Below are positions 26,370 through 34,792 of a DNA stretch of 64,000 bases, piece after piece (position 1 is the stretch's first letter; each line of letters opens with the position of its first letter). This DNA is from Candidatus Mcinerneyibacterium aminivorans (GTDB taxonomy: Bacteria > Macinerneyibacteriota > Macinerneyibacteria > Macinerneyibacteriales > Macinerneyibacteriaceae). The position numbers and the translations under genes were made by a program. The notes below the pieces were generated by a model that was given only the letters and a program-made list of their open reading frames with translations, ran no database searches and was not told the origin of the DNA. The stretch lies in assembly GCA_008086245.1 (NCBI GenBank), contig VSIX01000058.1:1-64000 (forward strand), read 5' to 3'.

Positions 26370-27572
26370 ATGTCTTCTAAAGCTCCAAGAAGCGAAAGAT
26401 TGAAAATAGGAATAATTGGAAGAAGAAATGTAGGGAAATCTTCACTTATAAATTCATTAATCAATCAGGATGTTGCAATTGTATCATCTACGCCCGGGAC
26501 CACAACAGATCCGGTTGCCAAACACTATGAACTTCTACCTATTGGACCTGTAACATTTTACGATACAGCCGGTATAGATGATGAGGGGGAAGTAGGGGAA
26601 AAAAGAATTAAATCAACCGAAAAAATCATTTTCCGATCCGATATTGCTCTTGTTATAACCGATGAAAAAGGATTAAAAAAATATGAAAAAGACATTATTA
26701 ATAAAATGGATGAAATGAATATACCTTTTATTGTAATATTTAATAAAAACGATCTAAATCCTCCATCAAAAGATGATATTGATTTCTGCAAAAACAATCA
26801 TCTCCAATTTATTTCTATATCAGCAAAAGAAAATAAAAATATAGATTCTCTTAAAGAGAAAATTATATCTATAGTTCCCAAATATTTTAAGAAGGAAAAT
26901 GTCATAATTGGAGACCTTATTCGCGGTGGAGATTTTGTTGTACTAGTTGTACCAATTGATTTAGCCGCTCCTAAAGGGAGACTTATACTTCCCCAGGTAC
27001 AGGTAATTAGGGAAATACTGGATAATGATGCAATTGCTATTACAGTAAAGGAAAAAGAAATTGCAGAAGTTTTTAATAAAATAGATAAAAAACCAAAACT
27101 GGTTATTACAGACTCCCAGGTCGTATTAAGAGTTTCTCCAGATGTTCCAAAGGATATTAACTTTACTACCTTTTCAACTGCTTTTGCAAGATATAAGGGA
27201 GATCTTGAAAAATTAGTTCAGGGAGCCAAAGAAATTGATCATCTTGAAACTAACGATAAGGTTTTAATAGCTGAAGCATGCTCCCATCATATACAATCAG
27301 ATGATATTGGCAGAGTAAAAATACCAAGATGGCTTATGCAGTATACGGGGAAAAAACTGGACATAGATGTAGCTTCCGGCCATGATTTCCCCGAAGACCT
27401 TGAAAAATATAAACTTGTAATTCACTGCGGAGCATGCATGTTAACCGGTATAGAGATGAAAAGAAGAATAAATCAGTGTTATAGAAGAAAAGTTCCAATA
27501 ACTAATTACGGAGTAACCATATCAAAAGTACATGGACTTCTTGAAAGAGTAATTAAACCTTTTGGTCTATAA
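26370..27572 (+). CDS. hydF: [FeFe]-hydrogenase H-cluster maturation GTPase HydF
   Basis: HydF is the GTPase scaffold on which the di-iron subcluster is assembled and passed to hydrogenase HydA. The 400-residue protein has the G1 motif GRRNVGKSS (residues 17-25), G3 DTAGID, and G4 NKND. Cluster ligands are Cys304-x-His306 and His352-Cys353-x-x-Cys356 (EACSHH and IHCGACM), the HydF signature. AAAGGAG precedes the ATG. It is monocistronic here; hydE, hydG and the hydrogenase are not in the window, so its partners must lie elsewhere. Confidence 0.95.
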   Translation: MSSKAPRSERLKIGIIGRRNVGKSSLINSLINQDVAIVSSTPGTTTDPVAKHYELLPIGPVTFYDTAGIDDEGEVGEKRIKSTEKIIFRSDIALVITDEKGLKKYEKDIINKMDEMNIPFIVIFNKNDLNPPSKDDIDFCKNNHLQFISISAKENKNIDSLKEKIISIVPKYFKKENVIIGDLIRGGDFVVLVVPIDLAAPKGRLILPQVQVIREILDNDAIAITVKEKEIAEVFNKIDKKPKLVITDSQVVLRVSPDVPKDINFTTFSTAFARYKGDLEKLVQGAKEIDHLETNDKVLIAEACSHHIQSDDIGRVKIPRWLMQYTGKKLDIDVASGHDFPEDLEKYKLVIHCGACMLTGIEMKRRINQCYRRKVPITNYGVTISKVHGLLERVIKPFGL

Positions 27573-27576
27573 ATAT

Positions 27577-28293
27577 TCACTTAACAGTGATATCAGAAAC
27601 TCCACTTTTTTCCAATATTTGTTTTTGGGGGTTTCCAGCTATATTCACTTCACTTGCTCCGCTTACTTTTCCTTCAATAGCCTCTTTTACAAACACTTTC
27701 AATTCACTTACACCACTTATTTGAATATATACCCTTTTAGAATTTAGCCTATTTAAATAACTTTTACTGACTCCGCTTAGATCCACGTATAATTCTTCAG
27801 TTTTCCCGGTTATTTGAGATTTGCTTGCACCTGATTCTTCAATAGTAAGAACATCTGTTTCAACTTCTGCCTCAAGCTCACTTGCACCACTCAGTTTTAT
27901 ATCAATTCTTCTTTGCATAATTTTTTTCATAGTAATCTTACTTACTCCGGATGCAGTTATTTTTTCAATCTCGGGCATAGTTATATCAGCAACAATGTCC
28001 GGATTATTATAATTTATATTTCTATCAAGATAGAGATATAAAGTGTCCCCCTTAATATCAATATTAAAATAGTCAATATAGGCTCTATCTATTTTTACCT
28101 TAATGTCGAAATAATCTTTTTGTTGTAAATTGATTTTAATTGTATTGGATACATTAATTTTTTTAAAATTTTTTTTATTATAATTTCTGGAAATTATTTG
28201 TCCCGAATTTTTAATTCCACCCGACAAAAAAGAAATACATCCTGTAAAAATTAAAAATATAATAATTGTAAATATCTTAAAATTGTTTTTCAT
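27577..28293 (-). CDS. DUF2807 (head GIN-type) putative lipoprotein
   Basis: A 238-residue lipoprotein with a signal peptide and lipobox FTGC (Cys19). The body repeats short beta motifs such as ITASGVSKITMK, IKLSGASELEAEVE, VDLSGVSKSYL and IQISGVSEL, the Gly-Ala/Val-Ser turns of DUF2807, which folds as a right-handed beta solenoid. Such proteins are envelope-associated with unclear function. AAGGAGGAA precedes the ATG. It converges on hydF with only 4 bases between stops. Confidence 0.82.
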   Translation of the reverse strand: MKNNFKIFTIIIFLIFTGCISFLSGGIKNSGQIISRNYNKKNFKKINVSNTIKINLQQKDYFDIKVKIDRAYIDYFNIDIKGDTLYLYLDRNINYNNPDIVADITMPEIEKITASGVSKITMKKIMQRRIDIKLSGASELEAEVETDVLTIEESGASKSQITGKTEELYVDLSGVSKSYLNRLNSKRVYIQISGVSELKVFVKEAIEGKVSGASEVNIAGNPQKQILEKSGVSDITVK

Positions 28294-28376
28294 ATATTTC
28301 CTCCTTTAATTAAAGGACACCTAAAAAACTTAAAATGTTTCATATTATAACTATTTTTATTGATTTTAGAGAAACA

Positions 28377-28404
28377 TTGAATTTATAATAATATTTCTTA
28401 TAAT
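28377..28404 (+). promoter_or_regulatory. Promoter of the helicase gene
   Basis: TTGAAT (28377-28382), 16-base spacer, TATAAT (28399-28404). The predicted leader of about 20 bases contains a strong GAGGAGGT Shine-Dalgarno. Confidence 0.65.
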
Positions 28405-28430
28405 TACAAATCCAACAGAGGAGGTATAGT

Positions 28431-30677
28431 ATGGAAAAAATATTGATTAGAAATATAAATAAAAAAATTGGTCCCGGTGATATTGTTGGGGCCTTAATAA
28501 ATGAAGCGGATATAGAACCCAATCAAATAGGAAATATTAATATAAGGACAAATTTTGCTATTGTTGAAATCGATGAAAATATAAAGGAAAAAGTAATTAA
28601 AGTAATGAAAAATAATACAATTGCTGGATTTGAAATAACAGCAGAAGAGTTTAGCAAAAAGAAAGAAAAGCAGGAACAAAAAGTAACAACTTATATTTCC
28701 AATTATAAATCACTTGTTCAGCTTGAAAGAGAAGAAGAAATGCGTATGCACGAAGCTGAAATCAGGAATCTTTCAGGTCATCAAAGGGAAAAAAAGGGAA
28801 GAGCAATACTACATTTAAGAGGAAGAGATCAGGGTACCGGTTTGAAAAACAAATTTCTTATTAAATTTATGAGACAGCGGAGGGGAGAAAAATTACCCGA
28901 AAATGAAATTTCTATAGGAGACCTAGTAATGTTGAGTAAAAGAAATCCCCTATTAGATGATAATCCTACCGGTACTGTGATTGAAAAAACAAATTATTCA
29001 ATCACCGTGGTATTTGATAACAAACCTCCAGAATTTCTGTACAAAAAAAGACTCAGGATGGATTTATATGTTAATGATATAACATTTCAAAGAATGCTTG
29101 ATTCTCTTTCTAGATTTAGCAAATTAAAAGGAAAGTTTGAAAAAATAAGAAATTCTTTACTGGGTTTAAGAGAACCTAATTTTGGTAAAAAAAGAAATAT
29201 TGACTTTTTCAATAATAAATTGAATAACTCACAAAAAGAGGCTGTAAAATCAGCTTTGGCCGCTAAAGATTTTTTTCTCATTCACGGACCACCAGGTACC
29301 GGCAAAACCATGACCTGTATAGAAATACTCAAACAGGCTGCAGATGGAAAAACCGAAATACTGGCAACTGCCGATTCAAATACGGCTGTTGATAATATTG
29401 TTCAAAGACTGGTTGAAAAAGATGTAAAAACGATAAGATTGGGACATCCAGCAAGGGTTACTCCCATTTTAAGAGGTCATACCCTTGACTACATGCTTGA
29501 AGATCACCCGAAATACAAAAAGGCCAGATCTTTGAGAGAAAAAGCAATGAAACTTAAGAAACAACAGGATAATTATACACATCCCAGTGGAAGATGGAGG
29601 CGTGGAATGAGCGATAAGAGAATAATGAAGCTGGCTAAAAAAGGAAAAGGCAGCAGGGGAGTCCCTTATGTGAAAATAAAAGAAATGGCCGACTGGTTAA
29701 GAATTCAAGAAAAAGTTAATAATCATTTTGATAAAATTGATGAACTGGAAAATGAAGCCATAAACGACCTTCTCGATAAAGCTGATGTGATCTGTACCAC
29801 AAATTCTACTGCCGGTTCAGAACTTTTAGAAGATAAGAAATTTGACCTTCTGGTTCATGATGAAGCTACTCAATCAAGTGAGCCTTCCTCCTTAATTCCA
29901 ATTATTAAATCAAAAAAATTTATACTAGCAGGAGATCACAAGCAGCTCCCACCTACTATTCTAAATCAAAAAGCTAAAATTGAAGGTTTGTCCAAATCTA
30001 TCTTTGAAAGACTTCTTGATATTTTTGGAGATAAAATAAAATCTATGTTAAAAATTCAATACCGGATGAATAAAACAATTATGAACTTTTCAGCGGAAAA
30101 TTTTTATAACGGACAGTTAAAAGCCGGTAAAGAGGTTAAAAACTGGACTCTTGAAAATTTAAATATTAAAAACCCTGCTTTTGAAGCAGAATATGAGAAA
30201 CATGTATTTGCCCCGAATAAACCTTTTATTTATCTTGATACTGCGGATAAAAAAAGCAGAGAATATTCTAAAAAAGATTCAAAATCATACTATAACAAAT
30301 ATGAGGCTGAGATAGCTATTAATCTTCTAAACAAATTTAAACAATCCGGAATAAATTTAGAAGATATTGCAGTAATTTCACCTTACAAGGATCAAACAGA
30401 TTTTATAAACCAACAGATAAAAAATGACAAAATAGAAATAGATACAGTTGATGGTTTTCAGGGAAGAGAGAAAGAAGTAATTATTTTAACTCTGGTGCGG
30501 AGTAATAACAATAACAATATAGGATTCCTAAAAGATTTAAGGAGGTTAAACGTCTCTATAACAAGAGCCAAAAAGAAATGTATTGTTATTGGTGACGGCA
30601 ATACGGTATCATCAAATAATACATATAAAAAACTTATCAAACATGCAAAACAGGAGGAGGGTTATTACAAACTTTAG
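28431..30677 (+). CDS. SF1B (Upf1/IGHMBP2-like) helicase with N-terminal DbpA-type RNA-binding domain
   Basis: A 748-residue superfamily 1B helicase. Residues 1-75 (KKIGPGDIVGALINEADI, IGNINIRTNFAIVEID) match the C-terminal RNA-binding domain of the DEAD-box protein DbpA, placed here at the N-terminus. A coiled, Glu/Lys-rich linker follows. The motor has Walker A GPPGTGKT near residue 286, motif II VHDEATQSSEPSS near 477, motif III AGDHKQLPPT, and motifs V-VI VDGFQGREKEVIIL, RRLNVSITRAKKKC. The core is close to bacterial IGHMBP2-like proteins. An RNA or RNA-DNA substrate is inferred from the added domain. Confidence 0.85.
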   Translation: MEKILIRNINKKIGPGDIVGALINEADIEPNQIGNINIRTNFAIVEIDENIKEKVIKVMKNNTIAGFEITAEEFSKKKEKQEQKVTTYISNYKSLVQLEREEEMRMHEAEIRNLSGHQREKKGRAILHLRGRDQGTGLKNKFLIKFMRQRRGEKLPENEISIGDLVMLSKRNPLLDDNPTGTVIEKTNYSITVVFDNKPPEFLYKKRLRMDLYVNDITFQRMLDSLSRFSKLKGKFEKIRNSLLGLREPNFGKKRNIDFFNNKLNNSQKEAVKSALAAKDFFLIHGPPGTGKTMTCIEILKQAADGKTEILATADSNTAVDNIVQRLVEKDVKTIRLGHPARVTPILRGHTLDYMLEDHPKYKKARSLREKAMKLKKQQDNYTHPSGRWRRGMSDKRIMKLAKKGKGSRGVPYVKIKEMADWLRIQEKVNNHFDKIDELENEAINDLLDKADVICTTNSTAGSELLEDKKFDLLVHDEATQSSEPSSLIPIIKSKKFILAGDHKQLPPTILNQKAKIEGLSKSIFERLLDIFGDKIKSMLKIQYRMNKTIMNFSAENFYNGQLKAGKEVKNWTLENLNIKNPAFEAEYEKHVFAPNKPFIYLDTADKKSREYSKKDSKSYYNKYEAEIAINLLNKFKQSGINLEDIAVISPYKDQTDFINQQIKNDKIEIDTVDGFQGREKEVIILTLVRSNNNNNIGFLKDLRRLNVSITRAKKKCIVIGDGNTVSSNNTYKKLIKHAKQEEGYYKL

Positions 30678-30684
30678 GTAATAA

Positions 30685-30713
30685 TTGACAAAAATGAAAT
30701 ATAGACCTAAAAT
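30685..30713 (+). promoter_or_regulatory. Promoter abutting the HAD gene start
   Basis: A consensus TTGACA (30685-30690), 17-base spacer and TAAAAT (30708-30713). The ATG at 30720 is only 6 bases past the -10, so the transcript should start at or beside the start codon. Confidence 0.75.
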
Positions 30714-30719
30714 TTAAAT

Positions 30720-31451
30720 ATGAAAATAAAATTTATATCTTTTGATTTTTGGAATACATTATTTGAAGGCAAGGGTCCCGATCATGATATTAGAGAAAAT
30801 AAGAGATTAACTATTATAAACAACTTTCTTGAAACCCTCGGTTATAATTTTGACAAAAAAACCTTAATACAAAAAACAAACGAAACCTGGGAATATTTTG
30901 TTGATATTTGGGAAAATGAAGAGAGAACATTGACTACAAAAGAAATTTTGCAACACTTGTTTAGTAAATTAAAAGTTGAAGAAATAAAAAACCTTGATCA
31001 TCTAATAAAGAAAATATCGAATCTAATACTGAAGTACCCCCCTTCTTTAACCGAAGATATATTATATGATTTAATTCCCCGTCTCAGTAAAAATTATAAG
31101 CTATTCATTATTTCTGATACTGCTCTAACCTCCGGCAAATATCTAAAAAACATACTCGCAAATCATAACCTGCTGAAATATTTTGATAATTTTTCATTTT
31201 CGGATGAAATCGGCCGTTCTAAGCCACATAGGTTAATGTTTCTAAATGTTTTGGGAAACAGCAAAAATATCAAACATCTTTTACACATAGGAGATATAGG
31301 CAGAACAGATATTAAAGGGGCTAAAAAAATTGGAGCTTCTGCAATTAGGTACAAAATGTATAACGATGAACCTCTCAGCAGCTATAATGCAGATTTTGTT
31401 ATGAAAAGCTGGGAAGATTTTCCAGAATTGCTGGATAAAATTCAAAAATAA
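30720..31451 (+). CDS. HAD-family protein with DxWNT motif
   Basis: A 243-residue HAD subfamily IA protein. Motif I reads FDFWNTLFEG: the nucleophile Asp9 is present but the usual second Asp (position +2) is Trp. That is a feature of haloacid-dehalogenase-like members (FDxYGT) rather than ordinary phosphatases. Motif II is IISDTALTSGKY near 136, motif III the Lys of GRSKPHRLMF, and motif IV HIGDIGRTDIKGAK. It has no Shine-Dalgarno and its promoter touches the ATG, so it is probably translated from a leaderless mRNA. Substrate unknown. Confidence 0.8.
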   Translation: MKIKFISFDFWNTLFEGKGPDHDIRENKRLTIINNFLETLGYNFDKKTLIQKTNETWEYFVDIWENEERTLTTKEILQHLFSKLKVEEIKNLDHLIKKISNLILKYPPSLTEDILYDLIPRLSKNYKLFIISDTALTSGKYLKNILANHNLLKYFDNFSFSDEIGRSKPHRLMFLNVLGNSKNIKHLLHIGDIGRTDIKGAKKIGASAIRYKMYNDEPLSSYNADFVMKSWEDFPELLDKIQK

Positions 31452-31615
31452 ATCATTTATTTAATATTTTATATTTCGAGTAATTACACTAAAAGTAATG
31501 TAACAATTTCAACTCCATTTACTATCATTTTAAGAGTTTTTCAATCCTCTGTATTTAATTTTTTGTAACTTGTTATATAATTTGTTAAAGATTAATTTAA
31601 AAACAAGGAGGAAGA

Positions 31616-32029
31616 ATGAAAAAAATATTTTGTTTTTTTATAGCAGTATTTTTGTTTTTCACAATTATTAATGCCGAAAATAACGATATACAATATTTAA
31701 TACAAAATGGTATCCAAAATAACACAAATGACTATCTAACCATAAGCGGAATTGAAAAATATATTTTAAATAATGCTGTAACTGATATGAAAAAAATGGA
31801 AGATGATCATTTTAGATACAAATTTTCAAAAATTACCGAAATTGCCCTTGATAAAAGAAGAGGACCCTATAAATATACAATAGTTGCTACATATTTTTCA
31901 CCTGGAAGATTTAACAGGCTGAAAGAATTTAAAATCAAACTTGTTTATGAATTATCAAGCAGCAGAAGAGAGATTGATTATAAGCTAAAGGAAAAAGAAT
32001 TTGAAGAAATAGGTTACATCGAAGATTAA
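31616..32029 (+). CDS. Small exported protein, unknown function
   Basis: A 137-residue protein with a signal peptide (residues 1-20, ending INAEN) and a mature alpha/beta domain containing YKFSKITEIALDKRRGPYKY and TIVATYFSPGRFNRLKEF. The strand-rich middle faintly recalls DUF3888-like Firmicutes proteins, but I would not assign that family. A strong AAGGAGGAAG stands before the ATG. It lies in its own transcription unit between the HAD and MutS-like genes. Confidence 0.6.
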   Translation: MKKIFCFFIAVFLFFTIINAENNDIQYLIQNGIQNNTNDYLTISGIEKYILNNAVTDMKKMEDDHFRYKFSKITEIALDKRRGPYKYTIVATYFSPGRFNRLKEFKIKLVYELSSSRREIDYKLKEKEFEEIGYIED

Positions 32030-32103
32030 TTATAACTATAAAGATTTCATAAAATGAGAATAAAATTAACCAGCTAAATTTTTTAATTACCGATATTATT
32101 GTA

Positions 32104-32132
32104 TTTACATATCCTCCCAAATATTTTATAAT
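32104..32132 (+). promoter_or_regulatory. Promoter of the MutS-like gene
   Basis: TTTACA (32104-32109), 17-base spacer, TATAAT (32127-32132). The ATG is 13 bases beyond, so the predicted leader is only about 7 bases and may include just part of the AAAGGA at 32135-32140. Confidence 0.7.
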
Positions 32133-32145
32133 ATAAAGGATAATT

Positions 32146-33492
32146 ATGAAAATAGATAGACAAACTTTAAAAGATCTTGAAATTTTTGAAAATTTTAATG
32201 GTGTTTCTATTTTTGATATTGCTAATCTAACTTTAACACCCGGCGGGGAAAAACAGTTGAGAAAATTCTTCAGCAGCCCTAAAAATACCAAAAAAGAGAT
32301 TGTAGAAACACAGGAATTGTTCAAATACATTATGAACAACAGCTGGAGAATCACCCTGCACAAAAATCAAATATATTTTATTCAAAATTATCTTCAATCC
32401 AAAATTCAACCTATTAAAAACAAAAACAACCTTTTAATTCTATTAAAAGGAACTTTATACAGATTCAACCATAGAGATTCCGGATTATTTAGTCATTATG
32501 AATATATAAAAGAAGGAATATATTTTTTAAAAGATTTCCTGGATTTTTTGTATGATATATATGAATCTATTGAGGATAATGCTCCGAAATTAATAAGAAA
32601 TATAGCTACTAAAATCTACAATTTTTTAAAAATCGATGCTATCGCAAAACTATATAACAAAAAATATAAAAAATTATCTTTTATAGAAATTTTTAAATAT
32701 GATCATATTTTTCGCCACAAACTGGTTCATGAAATTCATGATATGATAAGATTATTTTTTAAACTTGATGCTTTGATATCAATTTCTAAATTTATACAAA
32801 ACTATAATCTAACATTTCCAACTTTTGTAGAATCTGAAAAACCTTATTTTGAAGCCCAAGATTTATATCATATTTTTCTATCCAGCCCTGTAAAAAATAG
32901 TTTTAAATTCACCCAAGATACCAATTTTCTATTTTTAACCGGTCCTAATATGTCAGGGAAAACCACCTTCCTTAAATCATGCGGACTCTGTCTTTATTTT
33001 GCCCATCTGGGTATTGGTGTTCCTGCAAAGTCATTAAAATTGACTTCCTTTGATGAAATTATTAGTGATATTAATACCCAGGATAATATACAGATGGGAT
33101 ACAGTTACTTTTATAATGAAGTTAAAAGGGTTAAATATATTTCAAAAAAAATATCAGGCAGCAACAGAGTTTTCGTATTACTTGATGAATTGTTTCGTGG
33201 TACAAATGTTCATGATGCCTTTGAAGGTACAAAACGTGTAATTGGGGGATTTACCAACTGGACAAACAGCTTATTCATTTTATCATCACACCTTGTTGAA
33301 CTGGAAAAAAACATAAAAAATTTCCCGGGAATCTGTTTTAAGCATTTTGATTCCAAGGTGAAAAAAAACACACCCTCCTTTACCTATATATTAAAGGAGG
33401 GAGTGTCCCGAAAAAGAATCGGGTTATTAATACTTGAAAATGAAAATATATTTAAAATTCTTAATAAGGATCAGCTTTCACCAAACAAATAA
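32146..33492 (+). CDS. Short MutS-family ATPase lacking the mismatch-recognition domain
   Basis: A 448-residue MutS-like protein. Residues 1-60 resemble the start of the MutS core (IFDIANLTLTPGGEKQLRKFF), and the middle is helical lever/clamp. The ATPase follows: Walker A GPNMSGKTTFLK near 266, ISDINTQDNIQMGYSYFYNEV, Walker B VFVLLDELFRGTN and the signature-like FILSSHLVELEK. The N-terminal mismatch-binding and connector domains of MutS1 are absent and no Smr domain is present. This resembles the small MutS-like proteins seen next to true MutS in some bacteria; mismatch repair activity is therefore doubtful. The 3' end overlaps hutI by 22 bases and contains hutI's apparent terminator. Confidence 0.85.
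   Translation: MKIDRQTLKDLEIFENFNGVSIFDIANLTLTPGGEKQLRKFFSSPKNTKKEIVETQELFKYIMNNSWRITLHKNQIYFIQNYLQSKIQPIKNKNNLLILLKGTLYRFNHRDSGLFSHYEYIKEGIYFLKDFLDFLYDIYESIEDNAPKLIRNIATKIYNFLKIDAIAKLYNKKYKKLSFIEIFKYDHIFRHKLVHEIHDMIRLFFKLDALISISKFIQNYNLTFPTFVESEKPYFEAQDLYHIFLSSPVKNSFKFTQDTNFLFLTGPNMSGKTTFLKSCGLCLYFAHLGIGVPAKSLKLTSFDEIISDINTQDNIQMGYSYFYNEVKRVKYISKKISGSNRVFVLLDELFRGTNVHDAFEGTKRVIGGFTNWTNSLFILSSHLVELEKNIKNFPGICFKHFDSKVKKNTPSFTYILKEGVSRKRIGLLILENENIFKILNKDQLSPNK
33373..33401 (-). terminator. Intrinsic terminator of hutI, inside the MutS-like gene
   Basis: CCCTCCTTTA (33373-33382) and TAAAGGAGGG (33392-33401) form a 10-base perfect stem with a 9-base loop. Read on the minus strand it is followed by TGTG and eight T residues. 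It lies 70 bases beyond the hutI stop. Confidence 0.7.
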
Positions 33493-34724
33493 TCGGTTCT
33501 GTTTTCAACAACCTTTTCCCCATTTTTGATAACCATTTTAACATTATTTAATCCGTATTGATAAACCAGATATTTATAATTTGGTATATCAAGCAAGATC
33601 AGATCTGCCTTTTTGTCCTTTTTTATTATTCCTCTATCGCTTCTATCAACAGCTTTAGCAGCATTAACTCCTACAGCATTAATAATTTCTTCAATATCCA
33701 TTTTTAAATACAGGGAAGCCAAATTAATAATCATCTGCATATTATATGTATTTGAACTACCTGGATTATAATCAGTTGAAAGAGCTACAATTACATTATT
33801 ATCAAGCAATTTCCTTGCCGGAGCATAATTATTTTTCATCAAAAAAAATGAAGTACCAGGAAGCAGGGTAGCAACAGTATTACTTTTACCAAGTCTTTCA
33901 ATTCCTTTTTCGGTAATCTCCATTAAATGATCCGCACTAATTGCATTGTATTCAGCAGCAAGTTCGGCTCCACCCAGTGGGTGAAGTTCATCCGCATGAA
34001 TTTTTAACTTAAACCCCATTTTCTTTGCTTCTTCAAAATATTTTTTTGTTTCATCAATCGAAAACACGCCTTTCTCCGTAAAGATATCAACAAATTCAGC
34101 AAGATTTTCCTTTTTTACTTCCGGCATCATCTCATTGCATACATAGTCCATATACTCCCTTTCACTATACTTACCGGGGATTTCATGAGGCCCCATAAAT
34201 GTGCTGATTACAGTTTCGGGATATTTTTCCTGCAACCTTTTTATAACATGAAGCATTTTCATTTCGGTTTTAAGGTCCAATCCATATCCACTTTTAACTT
34301 CAACAGTAGTCGTGCCATAAGAGAGTAATTTTCTTAATCTATTTTCGGCTAAATCGAATAGTTCATTTTCACCCAGTTTTCGGGTTTTATCAACAGTACT
34401 TTTAATTCCCCCTCCCTGTTCAGCTATTTTTTCATAGGATTCTCCTCGAACCCTCATTAAATATTCTTCATCCCTGCTTCCGCCAAAAACAAGATGAGTA
34501 TGGGAATCAACAAATCCGGGCATAACAACATAATTAGAAGCATCAATAACTTTATCCGGTCTGTAATCTAGATTTTTACCTATATCTGCTATTGTATCAT
34601 TATTTATAGCAATATCAGTATTTTTCCACATATTAATTTTTTTTCTGGCTTTTCCCCTCGCACATTTATTTTTCGGAGATATTATTTCCATGCAATTTTT
34701 CAATAATAAGCTACATTTCTCCAT
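33471..34724 (-). CDS. hutI: Imidazolonepropionase
   Basis: HutI hydrolyses 4-imidazolone-5-propionate to formiminoglutamate in histidine breakdown. The 417-residue amidohydrolase has VVMPGFVDSHTHLVFGGSRDEE, the GGGIKSTVDKTR motif, TTVEVKSGYGLDLK, FMGPHEIPGKY, LKIHADELHPLGGAEL, SADHLMEI, and VALSTDYNPGSSN, all matching HutI. The ATG at 34724 follows GGGAGGAA. No hutH, hutU or hutG is present, so the other pathway genes must be elsewhere. It is downstream of tonB on the same strand. Confidence 0.94.
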   Translation of the reverse strand: MEKCSLLLKNCMEIISPKNKCARGKARKKINMWKNTDIAINNDTIADIGKNLDYRPDKVIDASNYVVMPGFVDSHTHLVFGGSRDEEYLMRVRGESYEKIAEQGGGIKSTVDKTRKLGENELFDLAENRLRKLLSYGTTTVEVKSGYGLDLKTEMKMLHVIKRLQEKYPETVISTFMGPHEIPGKYSEREYMDYVCNEMMPEVKKENLAEFVDIFTEKGVFSIDETKKYFEEAKKMGFKLKIHADELHPLGGAELAAEYNAISADHLMEITEKGIERLGKSNTVATLLPGTSFFLMKNNYAPARKLLDNNVIVALSTDYNPGSSNTYNMQMIINLASLYLKMDIEEIINAVGVNAAKAVDRSDRGIIKKDKKADLILLDIPNYKYLVYQYGLNNVKMVIKNGEKVVENRTDYLFGES

Positions 34725-34760
34725 ATTTCCTCCCAATAAACAATTTTATTAAATTTATTA

Positions 34761-34786
34761 TTAACAAGTTATCCACATTTTGTTAA
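34761..34786. repeat. Inverted repeat between tonB and hutI
   Basis: TTAACAA (34761-34767) and TTGTTAA (34780-34786) flank a 12-base segment that contains TTATCCACA. It lies 37 bases upstream of the hutI start and just after the tonB stop. A regulator site is possible; it lacks a terminator-like U-tract directly after the hairpin. Confidence 0.35.
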
Positions 34787-34792
34787 CAATTC

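Noticed and set aside
34769-34777. Two perfect DnaA boxes (TTATCCACA) at 34769-34777 and 35112-35120, as a possible replication origin
   Set aside because: About one such site is expected by chance in 64 kb of this base composition; one lies inside tonB, and no dnaA, dnaN, gyrB or AT-rich unwinding region is nearby.
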